Assembly (NCBI GenBank): GCA_013397865.1
Contig: VZTI01005066.1
Coordinates: 509,197-573,196, forward strand
Reading direction: 5' to 3'
Length of the DNA stretch: 64,000 bases
Source of the DNA: Struthidea cinerea
Taxonomy: Eukaryota; Chordata; Aves; Passeriformes; Corcoracidae
The translations under genes were made by a program, and so were the position numbers. The notes under the pieces were generated by a model. It was not told the origin of the DNA, ran no database searches, and saw only the letters and a program-made list of their open reading frames with translations. This document shows, one piece after another, positions 21,241 through 31,577 of this stretch. Numbering within the stretch: the first letter of the stretch is position 1; every line of letters starts with the position of its first letter.

Positions 21241-22627
21241 TCTAAATAATTTTTGATGTTTGCCTCTAGTAAAAGGAGCATCACTTAGTGAGTATAACCA
21301 GCTAAATCCATAACCACTTTCAGGCAATCAGATTGGGATATGTATATTTTTGATGCTGTTGAAAGTAACAAGTCTCCAGCTGACTTCTAGCTAAAAGAGC
21401 AACACAGAGACTCAGATTCTAAATCAATAGTGAAAACTGATCTAGACAGTCTTTTTTTATGCCTAGAAGCAGAAGTTCTATTGAAAATCACATATAGGAT
21501 ATTTTGATGAACAGTTCCTTCTGTGGTATTAAATAGGATTAATACATGTAAAAAGTCTCTTATTTCATTCTCACCCTCACAACAGCTCCTGACGCAATAC
21601 CTGAACTGAGATATTTCACCTACACTGTGTCTGCTCTATTGTGATTGTGGATGTTCTGGGTGATGCTGCTCCATGTGGCTGCCCACGCTTCAGCAGAGAT
21701 TTCCAACATACAAACCCAGCATCTTCAAGACTTTTCTCTCAGAGCTCCCTTCAGCCTGAGGTTTCTTGACTTGCCTTTAAATAATACTAGTGCTGCTGTT
21801 GAATTCTTGAATCACTTCCACGACTTATTGGCACACGCTCAGTACATACATCCCCCTTCTGTGGATTTTAATGATACTGGAGGTTCTCTCAAATCATGAG
21901 AAGGCTGCCCAAGAGGTGACTTAGTTCTTCTTTCACTCACAACACAATCCGGCAGCCAGCGAACTCTCTGCATCTGGCAGCTTATAAATAATGAACTAAT
22001 CTAAGTAAAAATCAAGGTGTACCAAGCACAACACAGGCTGTGAAGATGCTGTGCTTTCTTAGTTTAACTTGAGCTTTGAGGGAGTGCAGTAACCTCAGTG
22101 TCACCAAGACATCAGCAGCACGACCCTCAATTAACTAATTGTTTTGTTTCCATAGCAAGGAGCAAAAGCAATGCTGTTTTTGAAGATATTTAATTTCTCT
22201 AACCCAACAGTACTACAAAGCAGAGCAATGGTCTGAAAGGGACCATATGCTGATGAGTGGGTTTCTCCCAAGGGTGGCTTAAACATGGTTGAAGGATGAA
22301 GTGTGGAAGTACTTTGCAAGCACTTATCACTTGCATATGGGTGATAGAACTACATCTGTGTAAACCACAGGCATGAGTTTCATTCATTCGGATGGGTAAT
22401 TTATTTCTGACTCTGCAAGGCAAACCCATGGGGACCAGCAGTCAATACCAGTAGAAGTGGATTAGCACAAGAACACACATCTTTTGGGTCAGTGGGCAGA
22501 AAAAATAGTTATTATTCCTATTAGCTCAGGTTCAGGTGGAAAAGAAAAAGTTTGTGTCAGCTGCAGGCTTTATACATCTTATTTCTCCTTTTTCCTTGAC
22601 GGGTTACAAAATCTGCCACTATTCTGG
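21241..22627. other. No recognised gene; one small open frame
   Basis: A plus-strand frame from ATG 21651 to TGA 21897-21899 (about 82 codons) begins with a hydrophobic stretch (MFWVMLLHVAAHASA) and has an N-glycosylation-type NNTS. It could be a small secreted-type frame but is within chance length. Nothing else stands out. Confidence 0.35.
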
Positions 22628-22666
22628 TTTTTTCTTTCTCTCTTTCTCTCTTCCTTCCCTCCTTCC

Positions 22667-22738
<72 letters not shown>

Positions 22739-22747
22739 TTTTTCTTT
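22628..22747 (+). repeat. Polypyrimidine microsatellite, mainly (CTTT)n
   Basis: TC-rich sequence turning into a nearly pure (TTTC)n array of about 17 units, which runs directly into the assembly gap at 22748. Confidence 0.97.
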
Positions 22748-23082
22748 NNNNNNNNNNNNNNNNNNNNNNNNNNNNNNNNNNNNNNNNNNNNNNNNNNNNN
22801 NNNNNNNNNNNNNNNNNNNNNNNNNNNNNNNNNNNNNNNNNNNNNNNNNNNNNNNNNNNNNNNNNNNNNNNNNNNNNNNNNNNNNNNNNNNNNNNNNNNN
22901 NNNNNNNNNNNNNNNNNNNNNNNNNNNNNNNNNNNNNNNNNNNNNNNNNNNNNNNNNNNNNNNNNNNNNNNNNNNNNNNNNNNNNNNNNNNNNNNNNNNN
23001 NNNNNNNNNNNNNNNNNNNNNNNNNNNNNNNNNNNNNNNNNNNNNNNNNNNNNNNNNNNNNNNNNNNNNNNNNNNNNNNNNN
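22748..23082. other. Assembly gap (335 N)
   Basis: The gap lies inside a polypyrimidine array and is bordered by TTTC repeats on the left and CCTTTCTT repeats on the right. The missing bases are probably more of the same. Confidence 0.99.
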
Positions 23083-23159
23083 CCTTTCTTCCTTTCTTCC
23101 TTCCTTTCTCTCTCCCTCTCTCTCTCTTTACGTTCTCTCTCTCTCTCTCTCTTTCTTTC
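23083..23159 (+). repeat. Polypyrimidine microsatellite, (TTCC)n then (CT)n
   Basis: CCTTTCTTCCTTTC, then long CT dinucleotide runs interrupted once by TTTACGTT. This is the right-hand part of the array split by the gap. Confidence 0.97.
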
Positions 23160-23570
23160 GTGGGGTTCGGTTTACATTGTTCTCCCACCTTTGCCTTGTA
23201 GCCCTGGCCACTCCCTCGGGCTCTCCCTAGTGGTTCCTGTACCCCAACTCCATGGTGGTACATGGAGCCCATGTACCACCCCTGCGATCTGACAAAAACC
23301 CCCTGCTCCCTGGCCACGTGGTCACTCTGCCCTTTGGGATCATAGGGTCAAGATGTAACCATTAAAGCTTCCTCTGAGACCCTCAGGGAGTGACCCTTCC
23401 TTTGACATCACTGATTTGGAGAGCTCACAGCTAGCTGGAGCAGCAGTGCGGGGCCATCCAGGATGGACTACGGGAGGGCAGAGAAGGGCTGCCCTGCCCT
23501 GCCCTAAGAAGTCCCTGCTGTGCTCCCAGGGAAGCCTGCAGCTGCTAAACCAAACCTAGCGACTGCAACA
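23160..23570. other. GC-rich stretch between pyrimidine arrays, possibly LTR-derived
   Basis: Moderately GC-rich sequence with a perfect hairpin (23254-23280, listed separately) and the phrase CCATTAAAGCTTCCTCTGAG, reminiscent of the polyadenylation region of some avian LTRs. No matching termini or duplications can be set, because the left side is microsatellite and gap. Confidence 0.25.
23254..23280. repeat. Perfect 12-bp inverted repeat, 3-nt loop
   Basis: GGTGGTACATGG (23254-23265), AGC, CCATGTACCACC (23269-23280). The arms are fully complementary. Confidence 0.97.
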
Positions 23571-23629
23571 TTCTTTCCTTCTTTCCTTCTTTCCTTCTTT
23601 CCTTCTTTCCTTCTTTTTCTTTTTTTTTT
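23571..23629 (+). repeat. (TTCTTTCC)n microsatellite with T-rich tail
   Basis: Five near-identical TTCTTTCC units followed by a T9 run. It is a second polypyrimidine array about 410 bp from the first. Confidence 0.95.
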
Positions 23630-23661
23630 AGTACTGATACATTTTAAACAGGAAGAAATCA

Positions 23662-23692
23662 GAGAATAGGGACAGTTCTAGTCCCTATTCTC
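23662..23692. repeat. Perfect 12-bp inverted repeat, 7-nt loop
   Basis: GAGAATAGGGAC (23662-23673), AGTTCTA, GTCCCTATTCTC (23681-23692). It lies immediately downstream of the pyrimidine array. Confidence 0.97.
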
Positions 23693-26600
23693 ATCTCATC
23701 TTCTTCATGTATTGTGTAACTCCCTAATGGCTGAGAACCTGTTCAAGACTCCTCATTGTCAGTGTGTTCGGGTCTTGAGGGACAAGACCCACAGCTAATA
23801 TTCAAGACAACATATTCCTGTCTATGAATAACATGAAGAAATGAATCCTTTTTTCTTCTTCTGCTTCTCACATGGCCTTAATGAAGATTTTGCAACCCTG
23901 TCTCCCCAGGGCAATGGGTACCATCTAATACCAGCATTTAAATATTCTCTCCCTGCCTCAAGCCCCAAACTGAAATCTGAAAACCAGGAAAATTGTTTGC
24001 TCCAGGCTTACCAAGCAACATACAAACAAGTTTCTGCAAATAACTAGAGCTTTAAACTTAAAAAAAGCCACAACATAAAGAGGAAATATGGCCAAGCTTA
24101 GAGGTCTTTACCTTTATAGGGAAGCTGGAGTCAAGGCATGAACCTGATAAAACTTGACATAAAAGACTTTTAAAACCAGGACAAAACTTATTTTTACAGC
24201 AATTGTTCCCATGTGAAGTAGATAACACCTTCCGTTTTCCTCCTGCCCCACTATCCATGCCCCCAAATGTCTTTCCACCTTACACAAGAGATAATTTGCC
24301 CCATACTGGAAGATGTGAGCTTTGTGGGGAGCTGTTAGCTCCATTTGGAGAGCTTTTTCCCTGGGAAGGAAGGAAGAGCTTCTGATTAGCTCCCCCATTT
24401 TGCTCTCATTCACTTACAGATGTGGCAAGATTTCCAGAAGTATATCTGGCCTTGAAATATTTTGAAAATCCATGAACTTCTGTGCTCCAAGACCTATGTT
24501 GGATGTAGTTTTGACAATCTTGCTGGAGAGTACATGCAGCCCTTCTTCAGCAGCACTTGATTGCTCCATCTCAGGTGACCGAATTTTCTCCAAATTGTTT
24601 CTAGACATTCACAATATTTCTGCATTGCCAAGAAAGCACAGAAAAAGCCTGACCAGGACATTTGTGTGGGTGAGGCTTTGTTTCAGGCACTCTTGCCAAG
24701 AGCAGGGATGTGAATGTTGCTCCTCATGTGAGTAGAAACCTCCAAGTCATTGTACTTTTTCTGGTGAAACTAATAACAGTAACATGCTTCAAGCACATAT
24801 GGATGTCTTGGTTCACCTCCAACTGACATTTTTGCTTTGTTAGGTGAAAGGTTTGAGCCCTAAGTTCTTATTCATAAAATCTCCCAATTTTTGTGGAAGT
24901 GAAAATGGATATCTAGACCAAGATTTGGCCCTCAGTTCAACTGTCTAACTGTAGTTTTTCTGTGATGCAACTTTAAGAAGCAAATGAAGCCAGCTGTAAT
25001 AGAGTTGGGAGGAAGCGGGCAAGAATTAGAAAAACATGCATAAATAAATTACCCTCTTTCTCCTGTTCTTTCAAAGATTACAAATATTTATCGTGTTACA
25101 AATGTCACACCATCAAAAAACTCAAACTGGGCAGGTGTTCATGGTTATTCTCCCACTGGAAATGTAACAGGCATCCAGGTAGAAATGATGCTATGAGGCC
25201 TCGGAAACCAGTCACTGATCCTGGTAGACAACCAGGATGCAATCAAAATAGGAAGGCCATAAAAAGCTGATGTGCTGGTTGAAAATTATTTATCCAAGCA
25301 ACTTGATGAATACCTATAAATAAGAAATACAATAGCAGTGACAGGAGGTGGCTCAAAAATTATCCACAATTAATAAATCGACCCATCCTATGTACTGTGT
25401 TATTTTCCCTGACATTTCCACAAGCTACAAATCTGATAATACAATTAAATGACAAGTCCAATCACTTCTTTATTTCATGTGTATGTATAATATAATATTT
25501 TATAGCTGATTACAGAAAAGACTGTTTACTCACTTGTATCTTCCCTAGCATAATTCAGAGCTTTGCTTGCCTAAGAAATTACTTGTCTGTATTTTGATTA
25601 AAAAAGCAAAACCTCATTGTTCTCGTGGCAAATGAATTCAGTCTTTAAATGAAACTCATTGTCACATCCTTTTCTGTGAAGCAAAGGCATTCAGCTCCAG
25701 GAATGGCTTTAACCTCCAACACAGCACTTTTGTGTCTGTATCTGATCCACCCATAATTCATCCCTCTTCCAAAGCTTCGTCAGTGTTTGTGCTCTGTACT
25801 TAGTTCTCAATGAACTGGCTATAACGCAGTAGTTACAGCTCCCTGGAAAATGACACACAGTAACTCTGTCAAGTTTTTTATTAGCTTGGATAGGTCTTTT
25901 ATTTTAGCAAGGTCTTTTATTACCTTGGATAGCTTTGAACTAGTTCTGAAGTGGATGAGTGAAGACCTGGAGATCCAATTTTATATTGAGAGCCATTAAT
26001 TTTTTTAACCACAACTCCTTGATTATTGATAGGCTTTTGTTCTTTATAGTCATTGCACAACACATTGTTTGAAGTGAATCAGAGCACACAAACTTTCACA
26101 GTTACTTACTGGAGTTTGGATGGGTCATGGCAACCAGCTGGCAGAAGTCCTCTGATTTTCAGGATGCAAGAGGCATTTGCTCTTGACCAGAAGCTACTCT
26201 GATCCTTTCTGTTCCATAATATTTCCCAAAAACAATCCTAAAAATGTTACAGAGGAAGGAACAGCCTGTAAATCTCCACTTGTGGTTATTCTTTTGCCCA
26301 TTAATCCTCAGGTACACACAAACCCAGCTCGTTTGGAGTAGTTCAGCATTTCACCTCCATAACTCCATGAATCAAGATATATTCCATCAAAATAAATTAA
26401 TAGTAATGAGGGAGTACGATGAGGATCAAGCTGTAGAAGTGGATAAACTAGAAAAAAAATTAAAATACAGAGAATTTAATTGAAAAGTTGGCATCAAAAA
26501 TGGTGTAAATCCTTGCCAAAATTACATGCAATTCACCCTAATCCCAATTCCCTAAGTCCAGTAACTCTTGTCTTCATTTACATGCCTTCAGTTACACTTC

Positions 26601-27427
26601 TAGGACTTCAACATTTGTTAAATTTGAACTGATCTCATAATCTGGATTCCTTGTCCAGCATAAAATAAGAAAATGCATCTTAGAAGAAATTTTGGAAAAT
26701 GACCAAGAAATTAATTTGCTCCCCTTTTCTAACAGAGACTTCTTTACATTATCAAAGTACTTAAGTAATCTAAAGCTTTAAAATTAAAACAGATTGCAAA
26801 ATTTTTGATTGCTTTTTTTCTTTAGAAAAAAGTGCTGAGAATACAAAATCTCTTTAAGGAACCACAGTACAATTTCCTTACAAGTTCAGTTGTTCAAAGA
26901 GGCTTTCTTTTTAAATTCAAAATTAAAAGGTAACATTATTTAAAGTTTGAGTCCATTCAAACTTTTAGGCCACTGAAATCAGCCTATGACTATTACTTGA
27001 TAGTTGAATCCTTTTATATGAATCAGTCTTATTTATGAATTTAAAAAAAAACTGTATCAATCAAAAATTTCTTTTGTATTTAGGTTCTTCTGCATTAGAA
27101 TTCTCTTGGCATTGGGCTATGGCATGTAACATTTTCCCATCTTGTTTCTTGGATTGTTTGCATCATTGTGGCCTCCAGAGAACTGCATCACAGGATAAAC
27201 AGTCTTGCTACTGTTAATATGACAATCAATTGCAACGATCCCCAGATTTGTCAAGCAGTTGAATAAATGGAAACCCATGTCTCCACAAGATCTGCTTGGG
27301 AAGGGTTCAGCTGTAGACTTGGCAACACAACAACAGCAAGAAGTCTCGTTTTGACTTGAGTGGTAGAGACCCATTTCTGTTTCTTTGTCCTGGTATCCAT
27401 ATTGCAGCCATGACTTACAAGGTATGC
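23693..27427. other. No recognised gene
   Basis: AT-rich sequence. A small plus-strand frame at about 26366-26483 from an internal ATG (MNQDIFHQNKLIVM, then EYDEDQAVEVDKLEKKLKYR) is unusually charged and coding-like for its length but has no convincing splice site or partner. No repeat family is recognised. Confidence 0.4.
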
Positions 27428-27698
27428 AGTGAAAGAACAAGGGAATGGCTTTAAACTGAAAGAGAGGAGGTTTAGATTCAATCTTAGGAAGAAATTCTTC
27501 CCTGCGAGGGTGGTAAGGCACTGGCGGAGGTTGTCCAAAGAAGCTGTGGCTGCTTCATCCCTGGAAGTGTTCAAGCCCAGATTGGACGGGGCTTGGAGCA
27601 ACCTGTCTATGGAAGGTGTCCCTGCCCATGGCAGGGGACAAGGGCTAGATGATTGTTAAGGTTCCTTCCAACCCAAACCATTCCATGCTTCTATGACT
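27428..27698 (+). repeat. CR1 LINE 3' fragment, well preserved
   Basis: Sense CR1 in full canonical order: GGTTTAGATTCAATCTTAGG, AGAAATTCTTCCCTGCGAGG, GGCTTGGAGCAACCTGTCTA, GTGTCCCTGCCCATGGCAGG and CCTTCCAACCCAAACCATTC, then the TTCTATGA tail. Confidence 0.95.
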
Positions 27699-30167
27699 GA
27701 GCAGTGGGGCCAGGAGCTGAACAGAGCACCTGCAGAAGGTCCCCAAGGAGCTGGATGGTGATGGTGAATGTCCAGATGATGCCAAACATTTTCCTTTCTC
27801 AGCAGAAAAAGTCAGTGGTGCTTGGCAGAATTTGGTCCTCTCTGCAGAACACCTGTGACTACAACACATCCTCATGGGTTTGCATTTAAATCTTGGGATT
27901 GAGAAGTTTCCACTTTCCTTACGGACTCTGTTGTCAGAATCTCCCAGACAGAATACACTGTCCTGATAAAAAATTCATACTGTAGGGATCAGCCGAAGTT
28001 AAATTTAGGGGAAACAATACATTACCCTGGGATGGACTCATCTTTCAAATAGGCTGTTTGCTGGATAAGATTTCACAGGGTGAGTAAAGAAAACAGAGTC
28101 AGGACTAAATGGGCCAGAGAGGGGACAAAGAGTATCCCAGAAGCTGCATGGCATGTGGGATAGGGTCAAGGTGCTCGAGGGATGTCTCTTCCTTTGCTCC
28201 ACCTTAAGGGAGAGAGGACGGACTTCTTTGGAAATGTCACTGGTTTTAACCAAACATCCTTTAAAAAAAATCTGGAAGCAAATTATAAAATATGGAGAAA
28301 AGGCTATAGATGGGAAAGGTTTCATAGTTTTTTTGAAAAAGCACATTATATATGAGTTGCAATGTGAAAGCAAAAGCCAGCATCCTTGTGCAATCCTTGA
28401 TGAATCCATGGCCATTCTCCTGGATTGGGAAGAGAAGGTCTCAAGAGCTCATGAAGACCCCTCACTGCTGCTTCTACCCCTGCCCACAAACTTTTTCTTG
28501 ATCTTTTCACTGAAATAGAGCCCAGACGGGTTCAGCCAGCACCCCAACATAGCACAAAGGCAGGAGGGGTAAAACACAGCAGGCAGCTGGTGCTGAGCCT
28601 GAAGAACGCCCATCCCCACCCTGTTCCTCTTCCTCCCATGGCTTTTTCAGCTCCACATGAACATCCTGTGCCCTCTTTGGCCCATTACTGGATCAGAGGG
28701 AGAATACATTTGTTCCATTATCAACACAGTGATAACCTGCCAGCTGATAAGAAGGCAGAGATTTCTGGAAGCCTTCATGATGGAAATCATAGCTTACATT
28801 CATTTCATCCCCACCCCACTCCCCCTGCCAGCCAGCCAAAAGCCCTTACTTTCACAGCTAAGAAACTATGATCACAAATTTTAGCCTGTATCTGGCCCAT
28901 TAAGACTTTCTGGGCACATTTCTCCTTTTTGTTTTTGCTTAAAACCAAAAATAATATATAGACATTGGTGTTTATTTACTTTTTCCAATCCCTCATATAT
29001 TTGCCATCTGGAAACATGCAAACACAAGCAGGTTTTGGCCTTCGGTGTTTGAAATTTACTCCTCAGAATTCCTAAAAATTTCTCCAGAAAAAGAGGAACA
29101 AATAATGATTCAGCAAAGCCTTTTAAGATCAAAAGGAATAGAATTAATTTGCTAATGTGGGAAAATACCCCAAAAACTTGTTAATGAAACTGTATTTGAC
29201 CTCCTTCATTTTTCTGCAGAAAAGTCAAACTATTTACTCAAAGCCAGCAGGATCCTCCCTACTAAGAGGAGTTAAAAAATGTGGGGAGTTGAACTTGGCT
29301 TAAAGCATCTTAAAAGTTCTGTCATTTCCTTTCCATATTACTGAAAAATATGGATCAGTTGCCCAGGTGTAGTAGTCACTGTTTAGAGTTAATACTAACC
29401 AAGTTGTGAATTAAAATTTTTACCAGCTAGAATACTGTTTAAAATGGGATGCAATCCTTTACAAAGCATGAAAAAATTTAAGGTTGTGTGACATTTTGCA
29501 AGTGATGGAGACAACAAAAATATAAGTAGGTTACAGAAAGAAAAAAGTTGAAACAGCTCGTGTTAATGACAGAAGATAGTTGTAATATTTTAGATACGAC
29601 CACTGGATGCATTCCATTCAAAAATTCTGTAGAAACAGCAGCTAAAAACTGATCATGTTTGGTTTTAGGGTATTAATTGAGCAAATAAACCCAATTTAAT
29701 TCCTACATTACTGTGAGGACTTTGAAGTGAGACTCACAGTTTTTCTGTGGCTTGGTAACAGTGATATCAACAAACGGATGGTCAGAAACTGGTTTGAGAT
29801 TGCTAAATTAATTTTTTTTGTTGGTGTGCTGGTCCTAATCCAAACAGAAATGAAAGCAAGGCAGAGTAAATCAAAGGTGAAATGCAGTATTTTAAAAGAT
29901 CTGTGCACACACAACACAGGTATCAAAGCCCATCAGTCCACACCACTTGAGCAGCGAATTTCATGAGACCTGAAAGAAAGGACAGAGTCATGGAGCAGGT
30001 TTTTCTGTACCAAAGTTCCAGCTGCTAATTTCACTGCAACTGTGACCTTAAAAAGAAAAGTTAGTCTGAACAATATGGAAATTCAGAGAGATGACTCAGA
30101 CACTCACATACCCACGTCACAAAAATAATAATAAAACCCACCAACAATGCCCCCAAAAAATCTCACT
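27699..30167. other. No recognised gene
   Basis: The longest uninterrupted frame is 144 codons (28084-28518, plus, ATG at 28153). It includes HPLKKIWKQIIKYGEK but no domain, and the minus strand is open over much of the same stretch, so it may be chance. Otherwise AT-rich. Confidence 0.4.
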
Positions 30168-30327
30168 GCCCAGAGAAGCTGTGGATGCCCCTCTCTGGAA
30201 GTGTTCCAGGCCGGGCTGGACCAGGCTTGGAGCAATCTCGTCTAGTGGATAGTGTCCCTGCCTGTGACAAAGCGGATGGAACCAGATGGTCTTCAACATT
30301 CCTTCCAACCTAAGCCATTGTAGGATT
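30168..30327 (+). repeat. CR1 LINE 3' fragment
   Basis: GCCCAGAGAAGCTGTGGATG, GGCTTGGAGCAATCTCGTCT and CCTTCCAACCTAAGCCATTG are sense CR1 phrases, with a mutated CATGGCAGG segment (CTGTGACAAAG). Confidence 0.9.
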
Positions 30328-30893
30328 TTACAAAAAATCAAAGCAAACTGCTTATTTCGTTTTCATATTTGCCAAAAATCTGTCATATGGGGTTAGAAGA
30401 GTTTTGCCTCTAAAACAGTGGGGTGCAGGTTCACAGCTCCCCACCCCTGCTGGAGGGATGAGCAACATTGTAATCTTGTGTGATCCAGCCTGAAGAGAGG
30501 CTGCTGTGTGCGACCATTTGAGCCTGAGGACAATTCCTTAGTCTGCATCATAGGTTCACATCAAAACCCGCATTTCCTTCCAAAGCAGCTGACTCCCCTC
30601 TTCCTACCAACATTTCCTTCCTTTTTGTTCAAGACTTACAACAGAATGAAAATAAAGAGCCAACGGGAGATAGTAGTTTGAAAAATTCATCCAACAACCT
30701 GCAATGTCACCAACAAGAGCTGGAACTAAACATCTCTGGGAAGACAAATTCCTTAACTGTTCCGTGCTGAAGGACATGGTAGGTAACATTAACTTGGCTA
30801 ATTGTTTACTTGCTTAGCTAATCTAACATAATCTGCATTGATTAGATTTTGATTTCATGCTGGATGAGTATACTGCTTCTCTGTGCCTTTCAG
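30328..30893. other. No recognised feature
   Basis: Ordinary sequence. TAATTG/TTGATTAG-type AT-rich motifs cluster at 30795-30850, just upstream of the exon candidate. Confidence 0.45.
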
Positions 30894-31024
30894 TTAATTT
30901 GTGAACCGTACCAAAAAGACATTTTTATAACACGTTTAACGCTCCAAAGCTACGAGGGAACAGCAGCGAGAGTGAAGGAGGACAGCTTTGCTGGTATTAA
31001 AAGGGTCATTAAACTCAGCATTAG
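30894..31024 (+). CDS. Candidate internal coding exon, function unknown
   Basis: A near-ideal acceptor (TACTGCTTCTCTGTGCCTTTCAG) and donor (CATTAG|GTAAAGG) bound 131 bp. One frame is open throughout: LICEPYQKDIFITRLTLQSY, then EGTAARVKEDSFAGIKRVIK and LSI plus a split codon. Phase is 0 to 2. The segment keeps several CpG dinucleotides in an AT-rich setting, which suggests selection. I do not recognise the protein. An alternative is a conserved non-coding element, since the CpG-bearing, AT-rich sequence continues to about 31300. The chance of a 43-codon open frame among three is not small, so splice quality and composition are the main support. Confidence 0.28.
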
Positions 31025-31577
31025 GTAAAGGTCTTGTTTTGGGTTGCATTCAACGCGCCTGATTAAAAATGAAGTGTAAGCAAAAGGCATTGAAGAGAAA
31101 TATTCAAATGCAAAGTACCATGTTGGTCCTTGTGTGTGTAACTATATAGAGTTTATGGATGCTCACTCTCCTATTCGAGCTCCTTCCATACGTCTTTAAA
31201 GATCTCAAAGCCTCAGTTCATGGGCTCGATACTCCAATGGTTTAAGGGTGAAATGTTGCAACGAGCGTAACACTGCCATATACTTAATAAATCCTAAACA
31301 TTCACATGAGAAGAACAGAGGTAATTTTAAGCCTAATGAAATCTATAAATACATAAGTTTTTGATCACTTTTCTGAGTTTTACTGCCATGGGGCCAGAAA
31401 GCTTCCTAAGTGTTAATCTAGAGCATTTATTGCTTTGAACAGAAGAAGGAAGGGAGCACAGAATTTGGCCTAAAGAAATTAAGTCAACTTTGATGGAGGT
31501 AAACTGCAGAAATATAGGATTTATTGCATTTATTGCTATGGAATTTTGACATATAAACAATACTTTCTCCAGCACAG
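31025..31577. other. Unassigned sequence, possibly a conserved non-coding element
   Basis: The sequence keeps isolated CpG (CAACGCGCCTGATTA, AACGAGCGTAAC, CATACGTC) within AT-rich DNA and contains homeodomain-like TGATTAAA. This is the profile of vertebrate enhancer-type conserved elements, but conservation cannot be seen from one genome. Confidence 0.25.

Noticed and set aside
22484..23317. Open frames of 220-250 codons on both strands
   Set aside because: Made of microsatellite translation and undetermined bases.
25267..25300. TGTGCTGGTT as a second LTR start like that at 13443
   Set aside because: The similarity stops after ten bases and no matching end or duplication was found.
28084..28518. 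144-codon plus-strand open frame
   Set aside because: The minus strand is open over much of the same stretch, there is no domain, and the length is compatible with chance over 64 kb and six frames.
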